Assembly: GCA_016795425.1 (NCBI GenBank)
Contig: JAEUHG010000024.1
Location: 1 to 64,000 of the forward strand
From: Verrucomicrobiales bacterium
GTDB taxonomy: Bacteria > Verrucomicrobiota > Verrucomicrobiia > Limisphaerales > CAIMTB01
Direction of reading: 5' to 3'
Length of the DNA stretch: 64,000 nt
Made by a program: the position numbers and the translations under genes. Of the stretch, positions 28,278 through 37,752 are shown piece by piece; the first letter of the stretch is position 1; each line of letters begins with the position of its first letter. The notes beneath the pieces were generated by a model that worked only from the letters and a program-made list of their open reading frames with translations, did not search any database and was not told the DNA's origin.

Positions 28278-29822
28278 ATGAATCGGGCCGCACCCTACCT
28301 CGTCGCCTTCTCTCTCCTGGCCGCGGTCGCGACCTCCCCCGCCTCCGCCCGCGAACCGGATCGCGTTCTGTCCCGGGTCGCCCTGTTGGATAAAATCCGC
28401 GGCGGCTGGGCTGGTCAGATGATCGGAGTGTCCTATGGCGCACCCACCGAGTTCAAATCCAACGGCAAGATCGGCGAATGGGATCTGCGCTGGACCCCTG
28501 ACATGATCGACAACGCCATCGGGCAGGACGATCTCTACGTCGAAATGACGTTCTCCAAGGTCATGGATGATCTCGGACTCCGCGCCACCTCCAAGGAATA
28601 CGGCGACGCCTTCCGGAACTCCCGGTACCACCTTTGGCATGCCAATGCCGGTGCCCGTCGACTTCTCGGACAGGGCATCGACGCCCCCCGTTCCGGCCAC
28701 CCGAAATACAACATCCACGCCAACGATATCGATTTTCAGATCGAAGCGGACTTCATCGGATTGATGTGCCCCGGTCTTCCTCGTGAATCCAATCGCTACT
28801 GCGACCGCGTCGGCCGGGTCATGAACTACGGGGACGGTCTGTACGGCGGCATGTTTGTCTGCGGGATGTACGCCGCCGCGTTCTTCGAAACCCAACCGCG
28901 ACGCATTGTCGAAGAGGGCCTCGCCTGCATCCCGGCCGGCAGTGAATACGCCCAACTGATTCGCGACCTTCTCGCCTGGCAGGCGGAATCCCCCAATGAC
29001 TGGCGCCGAGTCTGGCATCGCGTCGAGGAAAAGTGGGATCGCAACGACCCCTGTCCCGATGGCGTCGAGTCGCCCTTCAACATCGATGCCAAAATCAACG
29101 GAGCCTACATCGCTTTCGGACTTCTCTTCGGCGGCGGCGATTTCCTTCGAACCATGGAGATCTCCACCCGCTGCGGTCAGGACTCCGACTGCAACCCGTC
29201 CAGCGCCGCCGGCGTGCTCGGAGTCATGCTCGGCTATGACGCCATCCCTGACACCTTCAAAGCGGGCATTCCTGCCCTGGCCGACAAGAAGTTCTCGTTC
29301 ACCGACTACTCGTTCAATGCCATCGTGCAATCCACCGAGGCTCGAGCCTTGAAAGTCATCGCTTCCGCAGGCGGCCAGGTCAGCGATACTCAGGTCACCA
29401 TCCCCGTCCAGAAACCCAAGGCTCCGAAATTGGAACAATGGAATCCGGGAATTCCGGACCGTCGCATCTCCGTCCGCGAGCCGGCATGGACGTGGAAGGG
29501 TTCCTGGACTCAAGAGGGCGAGGAACGTCTCTCCTCTGGCCCCGGCAACGAAGCCACCCTTGTCTTCGATGGCGTGGCCGTCGCCATCCTGGGCCGACTC
29601 GACCAAGCGGGTGGGCGTGTCGATGTGTACCTCGACGGGCGACGCAAGGGCGTCGCGGACGCTTACATTGTGGAGAACACCCACGACAACTGCCTTTGGC
29701 ACGTGTACGGACTGAAGCCAGGTCGACACGAGGTGCGACTGGTCACTCGACCCGACAGCGATCCACGCTCGAAGTCCGCCCGCGTCGGACTGTCCCTGGC
29801 CACCACCTACCGGGCGCGGTAG
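28278..29822 (+). CDS. Exported ADP-ribosylglycohydrolase-family protein
   Basis: 514 residues with a signal peptide (LVAFSLLAAVATSPASA). The ADP-ribosylglycohydrolase (ARH/DraG) pattern is present: GGWAGQMIGVSYGAPTEF near the start, AIGQDDLYVEMTF for the first metal-binding Asp pair, and RCGQDSDCNPSSAAGVLG for the second, equivalent to GGDTDT. The C-terminal 130 residues are a separate beta-rich module (VDVYLDGRRKGVADAYIV). Family enzymes cleave ADP-ribose from proteins or nucleotides, and related enzymes act on other ribosyl compounds. The gene follows rbsC, which suggests that the enzyme frees a ribosyl group outside the cell for uptake by this transporter. That link is inference from order. 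Confidence 0.88.
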   Translation: MNRAAPYLVAFSLLAAVATSPASAREPDRVLSRVALLDKIRGGWAGQMIGVSYGAPTEFKSNGKIGEWDLRWTPDMIDNAIGQDDLYVEMTFSKVMDDLGLRATSKEYGDAFRNSRYHLWHANAGARRLLGQGIDAPRSGHPKYNIHANDIDFQIEADFIGLMCPGLPRESNRYCDRVGRVMNYGDGLYGGMFVCGMYAAAFFETQPRRIVEEGLACIPAGSEYAQLIRDLLAWQAESPNDWRRVWHRVEEKWDRNDPCPDGVESPFNIDAKINGAYIAFGLLFGGGDFLRTMEISTRCGQDSDCNPSSAAGVLGVMLGYDAIPDTFKAGIPALADKKFSFTDYSFNAIVQSTEARALKVIASAGGQVSDTQVTIPVQKPKAPKLEQWNPGIPDRRISVREPAWTWKGSWTQEGEERLSSGPGNEATLVFDGVAVAILGRLDQAGGRVDVYLDGRRKGVADAYIVENTHDNCLWHVYGLKPGRHEVRLVTRPDSDPRSKSARVGLSLATTYRAR

Positions 29823-29942
29823 TTCCGTTCGTCCATCCGTTGCCTCCGTTCCCCGATTGCGGCGGGGCTCGCTCCGCCGCCTGAGTTCAGCCGTCAGCCC
29901 GTCAGCGCTTGCGATGTCGAGCGCACCAGGTAGCCTTGATGC

Positions 29943-32900
29943 GTGAGACTGCGGATCCACGCCCATCACGCTGCCTTCCTTTCGGCGGTGTATTTCCTTC
30001 TGGGCTTAGCTGGAGTTGCCAACACCGCCACCCCGGCACCGACGGACCCGAAATCCCACTGGGCCTTCCAGCCCCCCGGTCCCGTCGCACTCCCAGCGGT
30101 TCAGAACACCAACTGGCCGCGGACGGCACTCGATCGTTTCATTCTTGCTCGATTGGAAGCCGTCGGCGCAGAACCCGCACCCGCGGCGGACCCTCGGACA
30201 TTGGTCCGCCGGATGACGCTGGATATGACCGGACTTCCTCCCACCCCCGAGGAGGTCGATCGATTCGTTGAAGACTGTCGACGTGCCCGCTCCATCGAGC
30301 TCTCGCCCCCTCTTTTGAATCGCGGTCAACCGCTTCCCGAGTCGGCGATCTCCGACCTCATCGAACGCCTCCTGGCTCGTCCCGCTTACGGGGAACGCTG
30401 GGGCCGCCATTGGCTCGACATTGCCCGCTATTCGGACACCAAGGGGTACGTGTACGCCCGCGAGGAGCGCCGGTTTGTCCATTCCCCAACCTATCGCGAC
30501 TGGGTCATTCGCGCCTTCAACGAGGACCTGCCTTACGACCGCTTTCTGCTTCTCCAGATGGCGGCGGATCAAATGGCGGACCCCGATTCGCCCGACCTTG
30601 CCGCCATGGGTTTCTTGACCGGCGGCCGACGGTTCATTGGGGTCACCCACGACATCATCGACGACCGCATCGATGTCGTCACCCGCGGCACCATGGCGCT
30701 CACGGTCCAGTGTGCGCGTTGCCACGACCACAAGTACGACCCAATTCCCATTCAGGATTATTACTCCCTCTACGGGGTCTTCCACGGCTGCGACGACAAG
30801 CTCACGCCCCTGTCCGAGATCAACGACGCCGAACTCGCCAAACGTCGCCAGATTCTCGATGAGGCCATGTCCAAACATCGGGAGGAGGCCGCGCAACGGC
30901 TGCGCCAGCGGGTCGGGGAATACCTCACCGCACAACTCGAACTCGAGAAATACCCCGAGGAAGGCTTCGACCAAATCCTGTCTGCCGACGACATCATCCC
31001 AGCCTCGGTTCGACGTTGGCGCGATTTCCTCCACACGTCGGCCTCCCGCGATTCCGTCCAATCCATCCTCGGTCCCTGGCTCGCCGTGGCCGCGCTTTCG
31101 GAATCCGAGTTCGCCGCTTCCGGTGCCGCCACGCTCGCGTCCGCTCTCCGTTCTCCGGGCATCCACCCGTGGATCCTCCGTGCGTTCACCAGCGCCCCCC
31201 CTCCGAAGTCCATGCGTGAGGTGTCCGAGCGCTACGGAAGAATCTTCACGGAGGCGGAGACCCAGCCCGAGACGCCTGAGACCGCCGTCCTACGCGCGTT
31301 CCTTCGGGATCCGGATTCCCCGACCGTCGTTCCCGAGACTGGCATCATCAATAACGAGGCGTTCTTTCCCACGTCGGTGACCGAGTCGCTCTGGAAGCTC
31401 CAAGGCGACGTCGATCGCCGCTTGATTGAACTCGGCGTGCCAGCGGCATTGATCGTCGCCGACCGCCAACCCGGACCCAACCCACGCGTCTTCAAACGCG
31501 GCAGCCCATCGCGCCTGGGAGAGTCGGTGCCCCGCCAGTTTCTTGGAATTCTTGCGGGTCCGGAGCGCAAACCGTTCGAGCACGGGAGCGGCCGCCTCGA
31601 ACTCGCCCGAGCCATCGCGCATCCGAACAATCCGCTCACCGCCCGAGTGATGGTGAACCGCCTCTGGCAGCATCATTTCGGAGTCGGGCTCGTTCGCACC
31701 GCCAGCGACTTCGGTCTGCGCGCGGAACCTCCCACTCATCCGGAACTTCTCGACTGGCTGGCCCTCCGCTTCATGAGCGAAGGCTGGAGCATCAAGGCGA
31801 TGCATCGGCTCATCTTGGCGAGTGCCGTCTACCAGCAATCCTCCAGGCCATTCTCTCCGGCGCCGGCGCCGCCCGCGACGGCCCGTCCGGACACGATCGC
31901 CCACACCACGCCCTTGATTCAGGCAAAATCACGTTCACCCGTTCGCCCGCCCGGCCCGCCCGCGCCCTACGCCTCGTTCCCGGTGCGCCGCCTGGATTTC
32001 GAGCAATTGCGCGACTCCATGCTCTTCGTTTCCGGCGAACTGGATCCCGCCGTCGGCGGCCGTTCCGCGGATCTGCTCGATGGCGGGAATCGACGACGAA
32101 GCGTTTACGGTTTCGTGGATCGCCAGTTCCTACCCGGCGTTCTCCGCACCTTTGATTTCGCCAATCCCGACATTCACGTCGCGGTGCGTTACGAAACGAC
32201 CGTTCCTCAACAGGCGCTCTACTTCCTCAATGGTTCCTTTGCCGCTCAGCGCGCCAAGGCGCTGGCGGCGGCCACTGACTCCCTCGCTGCGCCGGAACGC
32301 ATCCGCCGGCTCTACTCCCTGCTCTTCCAACGGACTCCGACGGAACGTGACGTCGCCACCGGCCTGCGCTTCCTCGCCGACGTTGCCGCTGATCCACCGC
32401 CCGCGCCGCCGCCCGTGCGGGAGACACCGTGGCGCTACGGAACGGGTGAGTACGACTCCACCCGACATCAGCTTAAGTCCTTCGTGGCCCTTCCGTATTT
32501 CTCCGGGGAATCGTGGCAAGGCGCCGCAAACTGGCCAGGCGGCGCCACAGGCTGGGCGCAATTGACGGCCGAAGGCGGGCATCCCGGAAACACACTGGCC
32601 CATGGCTGCATTCGACGCTGGGTCGCGCCGATCGATGCCGTGGTGCGCATCACCGGTTCACTCCACCACGAACCCGAACCCGGCGACGGTGTTCGCGCCT
32701 TCATCGTCTCCAGCCGCCAGGGCGAGTTGAAGTCGGCCAATATCCACCACGCCGAAGTCGACATGGGCCTGAACGATATGTCGGTGAAGGCAGGTGAAAC
32801 CATCGACTTCATCGTCGACATCGGCGGCACCCTCAACTCCGACCAATTCAAGTGGGCTCCCAAGATTACCTCTGCGGAACAGGCTTGGGATGCGCGGAAG

Positions 32901-32999
32901 GATTTCACCGGCCCGAAGCCGGAACCGACTTATCTCGCCCCATGGGAGCAATACGTTCAGGTGCTCCTTCTCTCCAATGAGTTCGCCTTTTTGGATTAA
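29943..32999 (+). CDS. DUF1549/DUF1553 (PSCyt2/PSD1) protein
   Basis: 1018 residues from a GTG at 29943 with an export signal (AAFLSAVYFLLGLAGVANTA). DUF1549 covers about residues 60-260 (RRMTLDMTGLPPTPEEVDR, GERWGRHWLDIARYSDTKG, and CARCHDHKYDPIP, the haem-like CxxCH in this domain). DUF1553 follows (LELARAIAHPNNPLTARVM, VNRLWQHHFGVGLVRTASDF, RRSVYGFVDRQFLPG). The usual N-terminal PSCyt1 haem domain is absent, but an extra beta-rich module is inserted near residues 820-965. These proteins are abundant in planctomycetes and verrucomicrobia, often beside sulfatases or glycosidases; their role is unsettled. It overlaps the DUF1501 gene (TAATG). Confidence 0.92.
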   Translation: MRLRIHAHHAAFLSAVYFLLGLAGVANTATPAPTDPKSHWAFQPPGPVALPAVQNTNWPRTALDRFILARLEAVGAEPAPAADPRTLVRRMTLDMTGLPPTPEEVDRFVEDCRRARSIELSPPLLNRGQPLPESAISDLIERLLARPAYGERWGRHWLDIARYSDTKGYVYAREERRFVHSPTYRDWVIRAFNEDLPYDRFLLLQMAADQMADPDSPDLAAMGFLTGGRRFIGVTHDIIDDRIDVVTRGTMALTVQCARCHDHKYDPIPIQDYYSLYGVFHGCDDKLTPLSEINDAELAKRRQILDEAMSKHREEAAQRLRQRVGEYLTAQLELEKYPEEGFDQILSADDIIPASVRRWRDFLHTSASRDSVQSILGPWLAVAALSESEFAASGAATLASALRSPGIHPWILRAFTSAPPPKSMREVSERYGRIFTEAETQPETPETAVLRAFLRDPDSPTVVPETGIINNEAFFPTSVTESLWKLQGDVDRRLIELGVPAALIVADRQPGPNPRVFKRGSPSRLGESVPRQFLGILAGPERKPFEHGSGRLELARAIAHPNNPLTARVMVNRLWQHHFGVGLVRTASDFGLRAEPPTHPELLDWLALRFMSEGWSIKAMHRLILASAVYQQSSRPFSPAPAPPATARPDTIAHTTPLIQAKSRSPVRPPGPPAPYASFPVRRLDFEQLRDSMLFVSGELDPAVGGRSADLLDGGNRRRSVYGFVDRQFLPGVLRTFDFANPDIHVAVRYETTVPQQALYFLNGSFAAQRAKALAAATDSLAAPERIRRLYSLLFQRTPTERDVATGLRFLADVAADPPPAPPPVRETPWRYGTGEYDSTRHQLKSFVALPYFSGESWQGAANWPGGATGWAQLTAEGGHPGNTLAHGCIRRWVAPIDAVVRITGSLHHEPEPGDGVRAFIVSSRQGELKSANIHHAEVDMGLNDMSVKAGETIDFIVDIGGTLNSDQFKWAPKITSAEQAWDARKDFTGPKPEPTYLAPWEQYVQVLLLSNEFAFLD

Positions 33000-34411
33000 T
33001 GCCAGAGCCACCCATGAACCGGAGTCCCCTTTACCCCCCCACCCGCCGCGAATTCCTCAAACGCTGCGGCATGGGTCTCGGCGCCTTGTCGCTCGGTGGC
33101 ATGCTGGCCCAGGCCGAATCGCCACTCGGCATCCGCGCCTCCCACTTCGCTCCCAAAGCCCGCCGCGTCATTCACTTCTTCCTCAATGGCGGTCCGTCTC
33201 ACGTCGATACTTTCGATCCAAAACCCGCCCTGGCGAAGTACGCCGGTCAAAGTCTTCCGAGCGAGAACCTCCGCACCGAACGCAAAACGGGGGTCGCCTT
33301 TCCCACCCCCTTTCAATTCCAACGCTACGGTCGCAGCGGACTGGAGATCAGTGAACTCTTCGCCCGCACCGCGGCGCACGCCGACGACATCGCCGTCATC
33401 CGTTCGATGCACGCGCTGGTGCCGAATCATGAGCCTTCACTGATGTTGATGAACTGCGGCGACAGCGTGCAGGCGCGGCCCAGCGTCGGATCCTGGGTCC
33501 TCTACGGCCTGGGCACCGAGAATCAGAACCTGCCCGGGTTTGTCGCCATGTGCCCCGGCGGAATGCCCATCAAGGACTCCGAAAACTGGCAGGCCGGCTT
33601 TCTCCCCGGCGTGTTCCAAGGGACCTTCGTCGATCCCCAGCATCGGGAGGTGGAGAAACTGATTGAGAACATCCGGAGCCCGCATGCCACGTTGTCCATG
33701 CAGCGGCGGCAACTCGATCTGCTGCGCCAACTCAACGCCGACCACGAACGTCAGCGCGGCAGCGATCCCCGCCTCGAAGCGCGTATTGAATCCTTTGAAC
33801 TCGCCTTTCGCATGCAACTCGAGGCCACGGATGCCTTTGACCTGCGTCGCGAGCCGGCCCACATCCGCGAAATGTACGGAGATCATGTGCACGGCCGGCA
33901 AACCCTCATTGCCCGGCGACTGCTCGAGCGCGGCGTCCGCTTCGTTCAACTCTGGCATGGCGCAGGACAACCCTGGGATCACCACGAGAATATCGAAGCC
34001 AGCCTCCGCAAGAATGCCGGCGAGATCGATGGCCCCATCGCCGCCCTGATGACCGATCTCAAGCAACGCGGCATGTTCGAGGACACCCTGATCCTATGGG
34101 GTGGTGAGTTCGGCCGTACGCCCTCCGTTGAACTGGGAGAAGGCGGGAAATCCAAGCTCGGACGCGATCATAATCACTACGGTTTCAGCGTCTGGCTCGC
34201 CGGAGGGGGAATCCAGGGAGGTCAGGCGTACGGTGCCACCGATGACTTTGGTTTCCGGGCGGTGGAGAAGAAGGCCAGCGTCCATGACCTGCACGCCACG
34301 ATGCTGCATTGCCTCGGCTTCGATCACGAACGCCTGACTTATCGCCATGCTGGTCGCGACTTCCGATTGACCGACGTTTCCGGAGAAGTCCTTCGCCCGT
34401 TGGTCTCCTGA
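32999..34411 (+). CDS. Tat-exported DUF1501 protein
   Basis: 470 residues from the ATG overlapping the previous stop; an ATG at 33014 would remove five residues. A Tat signal TRREFLKRCGMGLGALSLGG precedes the mature part. DUF1501, a sulfatase/phosphatase-like fold, is seen in HFFLNGGPSHVDTFDPKP, SMHALVPNHEPSLMLMNCGD, PGFVAMCPGGMP and the final EFGRTP-type metal motif LILWGGEFGRTPSV with LGRDHNHYGFSVWLAGGG. DUF1501 genes nearly always accompany DUF1549/1553 genes as here. Enzyme activity has not been shown for most members. Confidence 0.93.
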   Translation: MPEPPMNRSPLYPPTRREFLKRCGMGLGALSLGGMLAQAESPLGIRASHFAPKARRVIHFFLNGGPSHVDTFDPKPALAKYAGQSLPSENLRTERKTGVAFPTPFQFQRYGRSGLEISELFARTAAHADDIAVIRSMHALVPNHEPSLMLMNCGDSVQARPSVGSWVLYGLGTENQNLPGFVAMCPGGMPIKDSENWQAGFLPGVFQGTFVDPQHREVEKLIENIRSPHATLSMQRRQLDLLRQLNADHERQRGSDPRLEARIESFELAFRMQLEATDAFDLRREPAHIREMYGDHVHGRQTLIARRLLERGVRFVQLWHGAGQPWDHHENIEASLRKNAGEIDGPIAALMTDLKQRGMFEDTLILWGGEFGRTPSVELGEGGKSKLGRDHNHYGFSVWLAGGGIQGGQAYGATDDFGFRAVEKKASVHDLHATMLHCLGFDHERLTYRHAGRDFRLTDVSGEVLRPLVS

Positions 34412-34508
34412 ATCCCGGTGTCTTCCTGTTCGCCCCTTCCCGCCATGAACCGGTTGGCGCCGCGACAACGCCGATCGGGACCCACTCCTCTTCCCAACTC
34501 CTCGTCGC

Positions 34509-34856
34509 CTAAAGATGGTTTCGGTATCCGGTGACCTCGGCCTTGTCGTCGAGAACGACGGCCCGAACCGCCCACGGCACGCACTGATTCCGACCTGTCG
34601 CCCCAGGATTCACGATCTTCCACGCCTGAACCTGCCATTCACCCCGCCCACGGCCTCGCTCCACGACGCAGGCGATATCCGTCCATCCGTCGTATCGCTT
34701 CACCGCCACTTTGGCCGCCGCGATCAGGGATTTTTCAAAGTCCGACTTGGGCGGGGGTGGCCAGGAGGCCGATCTCCGTTCGCAACCCGTCATCAGCAAG
34801 GGAATGACGACCCAAGCGGAGACGAGCCATCTTCGACGGTTGTAGGAGCCGCCCAC
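34509..34856 (-). CDS. Small predicted lipoprotein
   Basis: 115 residues from a GTG at 34856; a longer frame open upstream would run inside the glycosylase gene and is not used. N-terminus GSYNRRRWLVSAWVVIPLLM is followed by the lipobox LMTGC. The mature part begins PPPPKSDFEKSLIAAAKVAV and ends in a short beta-rich segment with KIVNPGATGRN and VRAVVLDDKAEVTGYRNHL. I do not recognise a domain. It follows the DNA-glycosylase gene by 47 bases on the same strand and converges with the DUF1501 gene. Confidence 0.6.
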   Translation of the reverse strand: MGGSYNRRRWLVSAWVVIPLLMTGCERRSASWPPPPKSDFEKSLIAAAKVAVKRYDGWTDIACVVERGRGRGEWQVQAWKIVNPGATGRNQCVPWAVRAVVLDDKAEVTGYRNHL

Positions 34857-34903
34857 GGTCCCTTCATCGGCCGACTTCGCCCGGCCCTTAAGGTCCCGAT
34901 GCC

Positions 34904-35812
34904 TCAACGCTTGGCGCGCATGGCTTCCCAGGCCTCCACCGTCGCGGGCCAGTCCTTTCGCAGCAACGGCGACAGGGCCCGATCGGCCAATAACTTCCCA
35001 CCCGTCTGACATTTCGGACAATAATTCGTCTCGTTCGCAGAATGCACGATGCGTTGAATCGGCGTGCCGCACGCCGGACACGGCTGGCGAAATTTGCCGT
35101 GCACCGCCATCTCCGGGCGGAATGCCGTGACCTTTTCCGGAAAACCCTGTCCGGCCTCCTGCCGCAATCGCTCGATCCAGAGGCGCAACACTTCGCCTGT
35201 TGACCGAAACAGAGTCGATACCTGTTCCGGTTTCAGTGAGGTCGTCATGGCCACGGGGGAGAGTTTGGCCGCATGCAGAATCTCGTCGGAATAGGCATTG
35301 CCGATGCCGCTGAAGAGGTGCGGATCGGTCAGCGCCCGCTTCAAGGTGTGTCGCTCGCTTCGAATCGCCTGCTCAAATGCTTCCTCGGAACACTCAAGCA
35401 CCTCGAGGCCTCCCGGTTGATGCTCTCCCAAACCCGCCTCTCCTGCCACCAGGTGAAGCGAGGCACGCCTTTTCGTTCCTGCCTCGGTCAGACTCAACCA
35501 GCCATTCTCAAATTCCAAAACCGCCAGGGACTGCGCACTCGGTTTCGCCCGATCCTGCGCTTTGGCAAACCAATGCAGGCGACCCGCAATCATCAGGTGC
35601 AGTACCGCCCAGAAATCGCCTTCGAATCCGAAGGCCAGTCGCTTCCCGAGGCGGCGCAATCCCACCAATCTCCGGCCGGCCATCTCCTCCGGCGTGGGTT
35701 TGAAGGTCCGCAATAGAAACGGGCTCCGCACTCTCAACGACACCAATCGCTGCCCCGCCGTCCGTGACTCGATCGCTTCGAGATAGACCGTGATGTCCGG
35801 TAACTCCGGCAT
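34904..35812 (-). CDS. mutM: Formamidopyrimidine-DNA glycosylase-family protein
   Basis: 302 residues. The N-terminus MPELPDITVYLEAI matches Fpg/Nei enzymes, which use the proline after Met as nucleophile and the next Glu as acid; MPELPD instead of MPELPE is also seen. Further marks are GLRRLGKRLAFGFEG with the conserved Lys, LFSGIGNAYSDEILHAAKLS of the helix-two-turns-helix, and a C-terminal zinc finger CPACGT...NYCPKCQT with two CxxC pairs. It removes oxidised purines from DNA. The tail after the finger (LLADRALSPLLRKDWPATVEA) is longer than in E. coli Fpg. It could be a Nei-type variant; the Fpg/Nei family itself is certain. Confidence 0.9.
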   Translation of the reverse strand: MPELPDITVYLEAIESRTAGQRLVSLRVRSPFLLRTFKPTPEEMAGRRLVGLRRLGKRLAFGFEGDFWAVLHLMIAGRLHWFAKAQDRAKPSAQSLAVLEFENGWLSLTEAGTKRRASLHLVAGEAGLGEHQPGGLEVLECSEEAFEQAIRSERHTLKRALTDPHLFSGIGNAYSDEILHAAKLSPVAMTTSLKPEQVSTLFRSTGEVLRLWIERLRQEAGQGFPEKVTAFRPEMAVHGKFRQPCPACGTPIQRIVHSANETNYCPKCQTGGKLLADRALSPLLRKDWPATVEAWEAMRAKR

Positions 35813-35859
35813 GGAGCCCAGCCTAGGTCACGCCTTCGGCACCGTCGATGCCCTCCCGA

Positions 35860-37569
35860 TCACTGGCGTTCCAAAACGATCAGGGATACGCCCTGTCGAG
35901 GAAGGTCGAATTCGAGTGTCACCTCGCCCAGCGGGGTGACACTCGCCTGTTGGGGCGCGCCAGCGAGAGCGGTCAGGCGACTGGCCACCGTCAACGCGTC
36001 GTACTGCTTCCGATTCGGCGCGAGTGGCGACCCCTGCCGCTTCCACGTCGCATAGGCGTTGCTGTGGTCCTCGTCGATTCGCCAATGCTCCAGACGCGCG
36101 ATTTCGCCCGTTCCCGGCATCCCGCGGATCATCAACGCCACCTTGGCCGCCGCTCCCGGCACATCGTCATCGTGGTAATGCCACACCATCACCGCCAACC
36201 GTTTCCCCTCCAAGGCAGCCAGTCCTGACACGTCTGGGCGCTGTCGCACACCGTCCTTTAGCATCTCCTCCAGGGGCACGCCCGCCGAGCTCCCGACCGT
36301 CACGCGCTCTCCCCGCATCCGGCCCATCATTCGGAAGACGTTCAAGACCGGGAGCGGAAGACCCGAGCTCGCCAGGGCGCGGAATCCTGCGAAGTACGGT
36401 TGATCTTCGAATTCGAACGCCCAGGTCAACGCGCCTTCGAGGTTCACTCCATGACGCGCCGCGAGATCGTGTTTCCTGGCAAAAGCCGCCGCGGTGTAAC
36501 TCGAATACATCGTGCCGTTGCGATAAGCGAGTTGCGGTCCCTGGCAGGCCGCACAGCCCTCCGGGTCGGATTCGCCAATGACGATCGGAGTGCGGCGCAG
36601 TTCAGGATAGGAGGCGATTAGCGCAAACCCGCGGTCGATCTCGCGAAGGTGGGTGGCGATGCCCATCCGCACATGGCCCTCGATCGTGGTTGGGGCTCCC
36701 TTGGCGTGGAAGGACACAAAGTCCAGCGGCGTACCGACTCGGCCCGTCGCGTAGTTGGTACCCCGCAGACAATGGTCCAGGAAGGCCCGCATCCACTCCC
36801 CGCCATGCCCCGCACAGTCCGGTCCACCCACTCGCGCCGTAGGAATCACCTGTCGCACGGCTTCGACAGCCACGTCGTGCAGACGATGGAATTCCTGCGA
36901 TGTGCCTTTCCAGTACCCTATATTGGCCTCGTTCCACGTTTCCCAGTACCAACGTTCGACCTCGGCCGTGCCCCATTTCTCAACACAATGCCGGGCCCAC
37001 GCTTCAATGAATCGGCCCCACTTGGAGAAATCACGAGGAGGATGGGCCCAACCCGTGTAGATCTCGTCATAAGGCAACCCAGGTCGCCATTCGTGTTGGT
37101 AGGGATCCGGCTGTCGCGACAAAGCCTGCGGCATAAAGCCGATCTGGACGTAAGGTCGAACGCCGCGTTCGAGGTAGGTCTCGAAGATGTGATCCACCAC
37201 GGACCATTCGTAGATAGGAGCGCCGGATGGGTCTTCCCGATACGCGCCGGTGGATCCCCACTTCAAAGCAGGCGTGCCATCGCCCGAGGTCAGCAGATTA
37301 TGGGTGCGAAAATATACCTGTGGCGCGCCCAAGTTCCCCAATTCCGCCAACAATTTGCGCCCGTCCTTCATCGTGGCGTAGTTCGGCTCATCGGCGCCAA
37401 AGAACCGCCAGATCGGTTTCAGCGGACCCAGGGAATGCCTGGCGTCGACCTCCATTTGCACCGCAAACGCTGCGCTCTCCGCCGGCACGCGGCTGTGGGC
37501 TACGCCGTTGAGGCTGAGAACAAGCAACCATCCTGCCATCGCTCGGCGACGGCGTTTCGGCATGGACAT
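35860..37569 (-). CDS. Exported GH39-like glycoside hydrolase
   Basis: 569 residues with signal peptide AMAGWLLVLSLNGVAHS. The TIM-barrel of GH39-type enzymes (beta-xylosidase, alpha-L-iduronidase) is recognised by PIWRFFGADEPNYATMKDGR at the start, RWYWETWNEANIGYWKG with the acid/base Glu, and RRTPIVIGESDPEGCAACQ with the candidate nucleophile Glu. A beta-sandwich with EVTLEFDLPRQGVSLIVLE closes the protein. A role in xylan or glycosaminoglycan breakdown is plausible. No transporter or regulator is adjacent; it lies between Fpg and an aldolase gene. Confidence 0.82.
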   Translation of the reverse strand: MSMPKRRRRAMAGWLLVLSLNGVAHSRVPAESAAFAVQMEVDARHSLGPLKPIWRFFGADEPNYATMKDGRKLLAELGNLGAPQVYFRTHNLLTSGDGTPALKWGSTGAYREDPSGAPIYEWSVVDHIFETYLERGVRPYVQIGFMPQALSRQPDPYQHEWRPGLPYDEIYTGWAHPPRDFSKWGRFIEAWARHCVEKWGTAEVERWYWETWNEANIGYWKGTSQEFHRLHDVAVEAVRQVIPTARVGGPDCAGHGGEWMRAFLDHCLRGTNYATGRVGTPLDFVSFHAKGAPTTIEGHVRMGIATHLREIDRGFALIASYPELRRTPIVIGESDPEGCAACQGPQLAYRNGTMYSSYTAAAFARKHDLAARHGVNLEGALTWAFEFEDQPYFAGFRALASSGLPLPVLNVFRMMGRMRGERVTVGSSAGVPLEEMLKDGVRQRPDVSGLAALEGKRLAVMVWHYHDDDVPGAAAKVALMIRGMPGTGEIARLEHWRIDEDHSNAYATWKRQGSPLAPNRKQYDALTVASRLTALAGAPQQASVTPLGEVTLEFDLPRQGVSLIVLERQ

Positions 37570-37670
37570 AACCCGACCATGATCGATGCGACCTTTGACG
37601 GCAACGCGCCGATGCGGATGAAGATTACGGACCGGGCCTACCTGAGTTGGAATTGGATCCAGTCAGGTGG

Positions 37671-37695
37671 CCACTCGTCGCGCTGCGACGCGTGG
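37671..37695. repeat. Imperfect hairpin sharing the GTCGC-GCT-GCGAC core
   Basis: An 11-base stem with one mismatch at 37671-37681 and 37685-37695, loop GCT. It repeats the core found at 18378-18394. It lies in a 183-base gap between the GH39-like and aldolase genes. No T-run follows. Confidence 0.5.
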
Positions 37696-37752
37696 TGTTC
37701 CACCTCGCGAACCCGCTAGTCGCCGGCCCAAGCCGGGGGACTTCCGATTCTC

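Noticed and set aside
29859..29880. Terminator after the ADP-ribosylglycohydrolase gene
   Set aside because: A GC-rich 7-base inverted repeat exists at 29859-29865 and 29874-29880, but no T-run follows on the plus strand.
28227..29969. Minus-strand open frame of 580 residues opposite the ADP-ribosylglycohydrolase gene
   Set aside because: The plus frame has a signal peptide and both ARH metal motifs; the minus frame has no recognisable domain.
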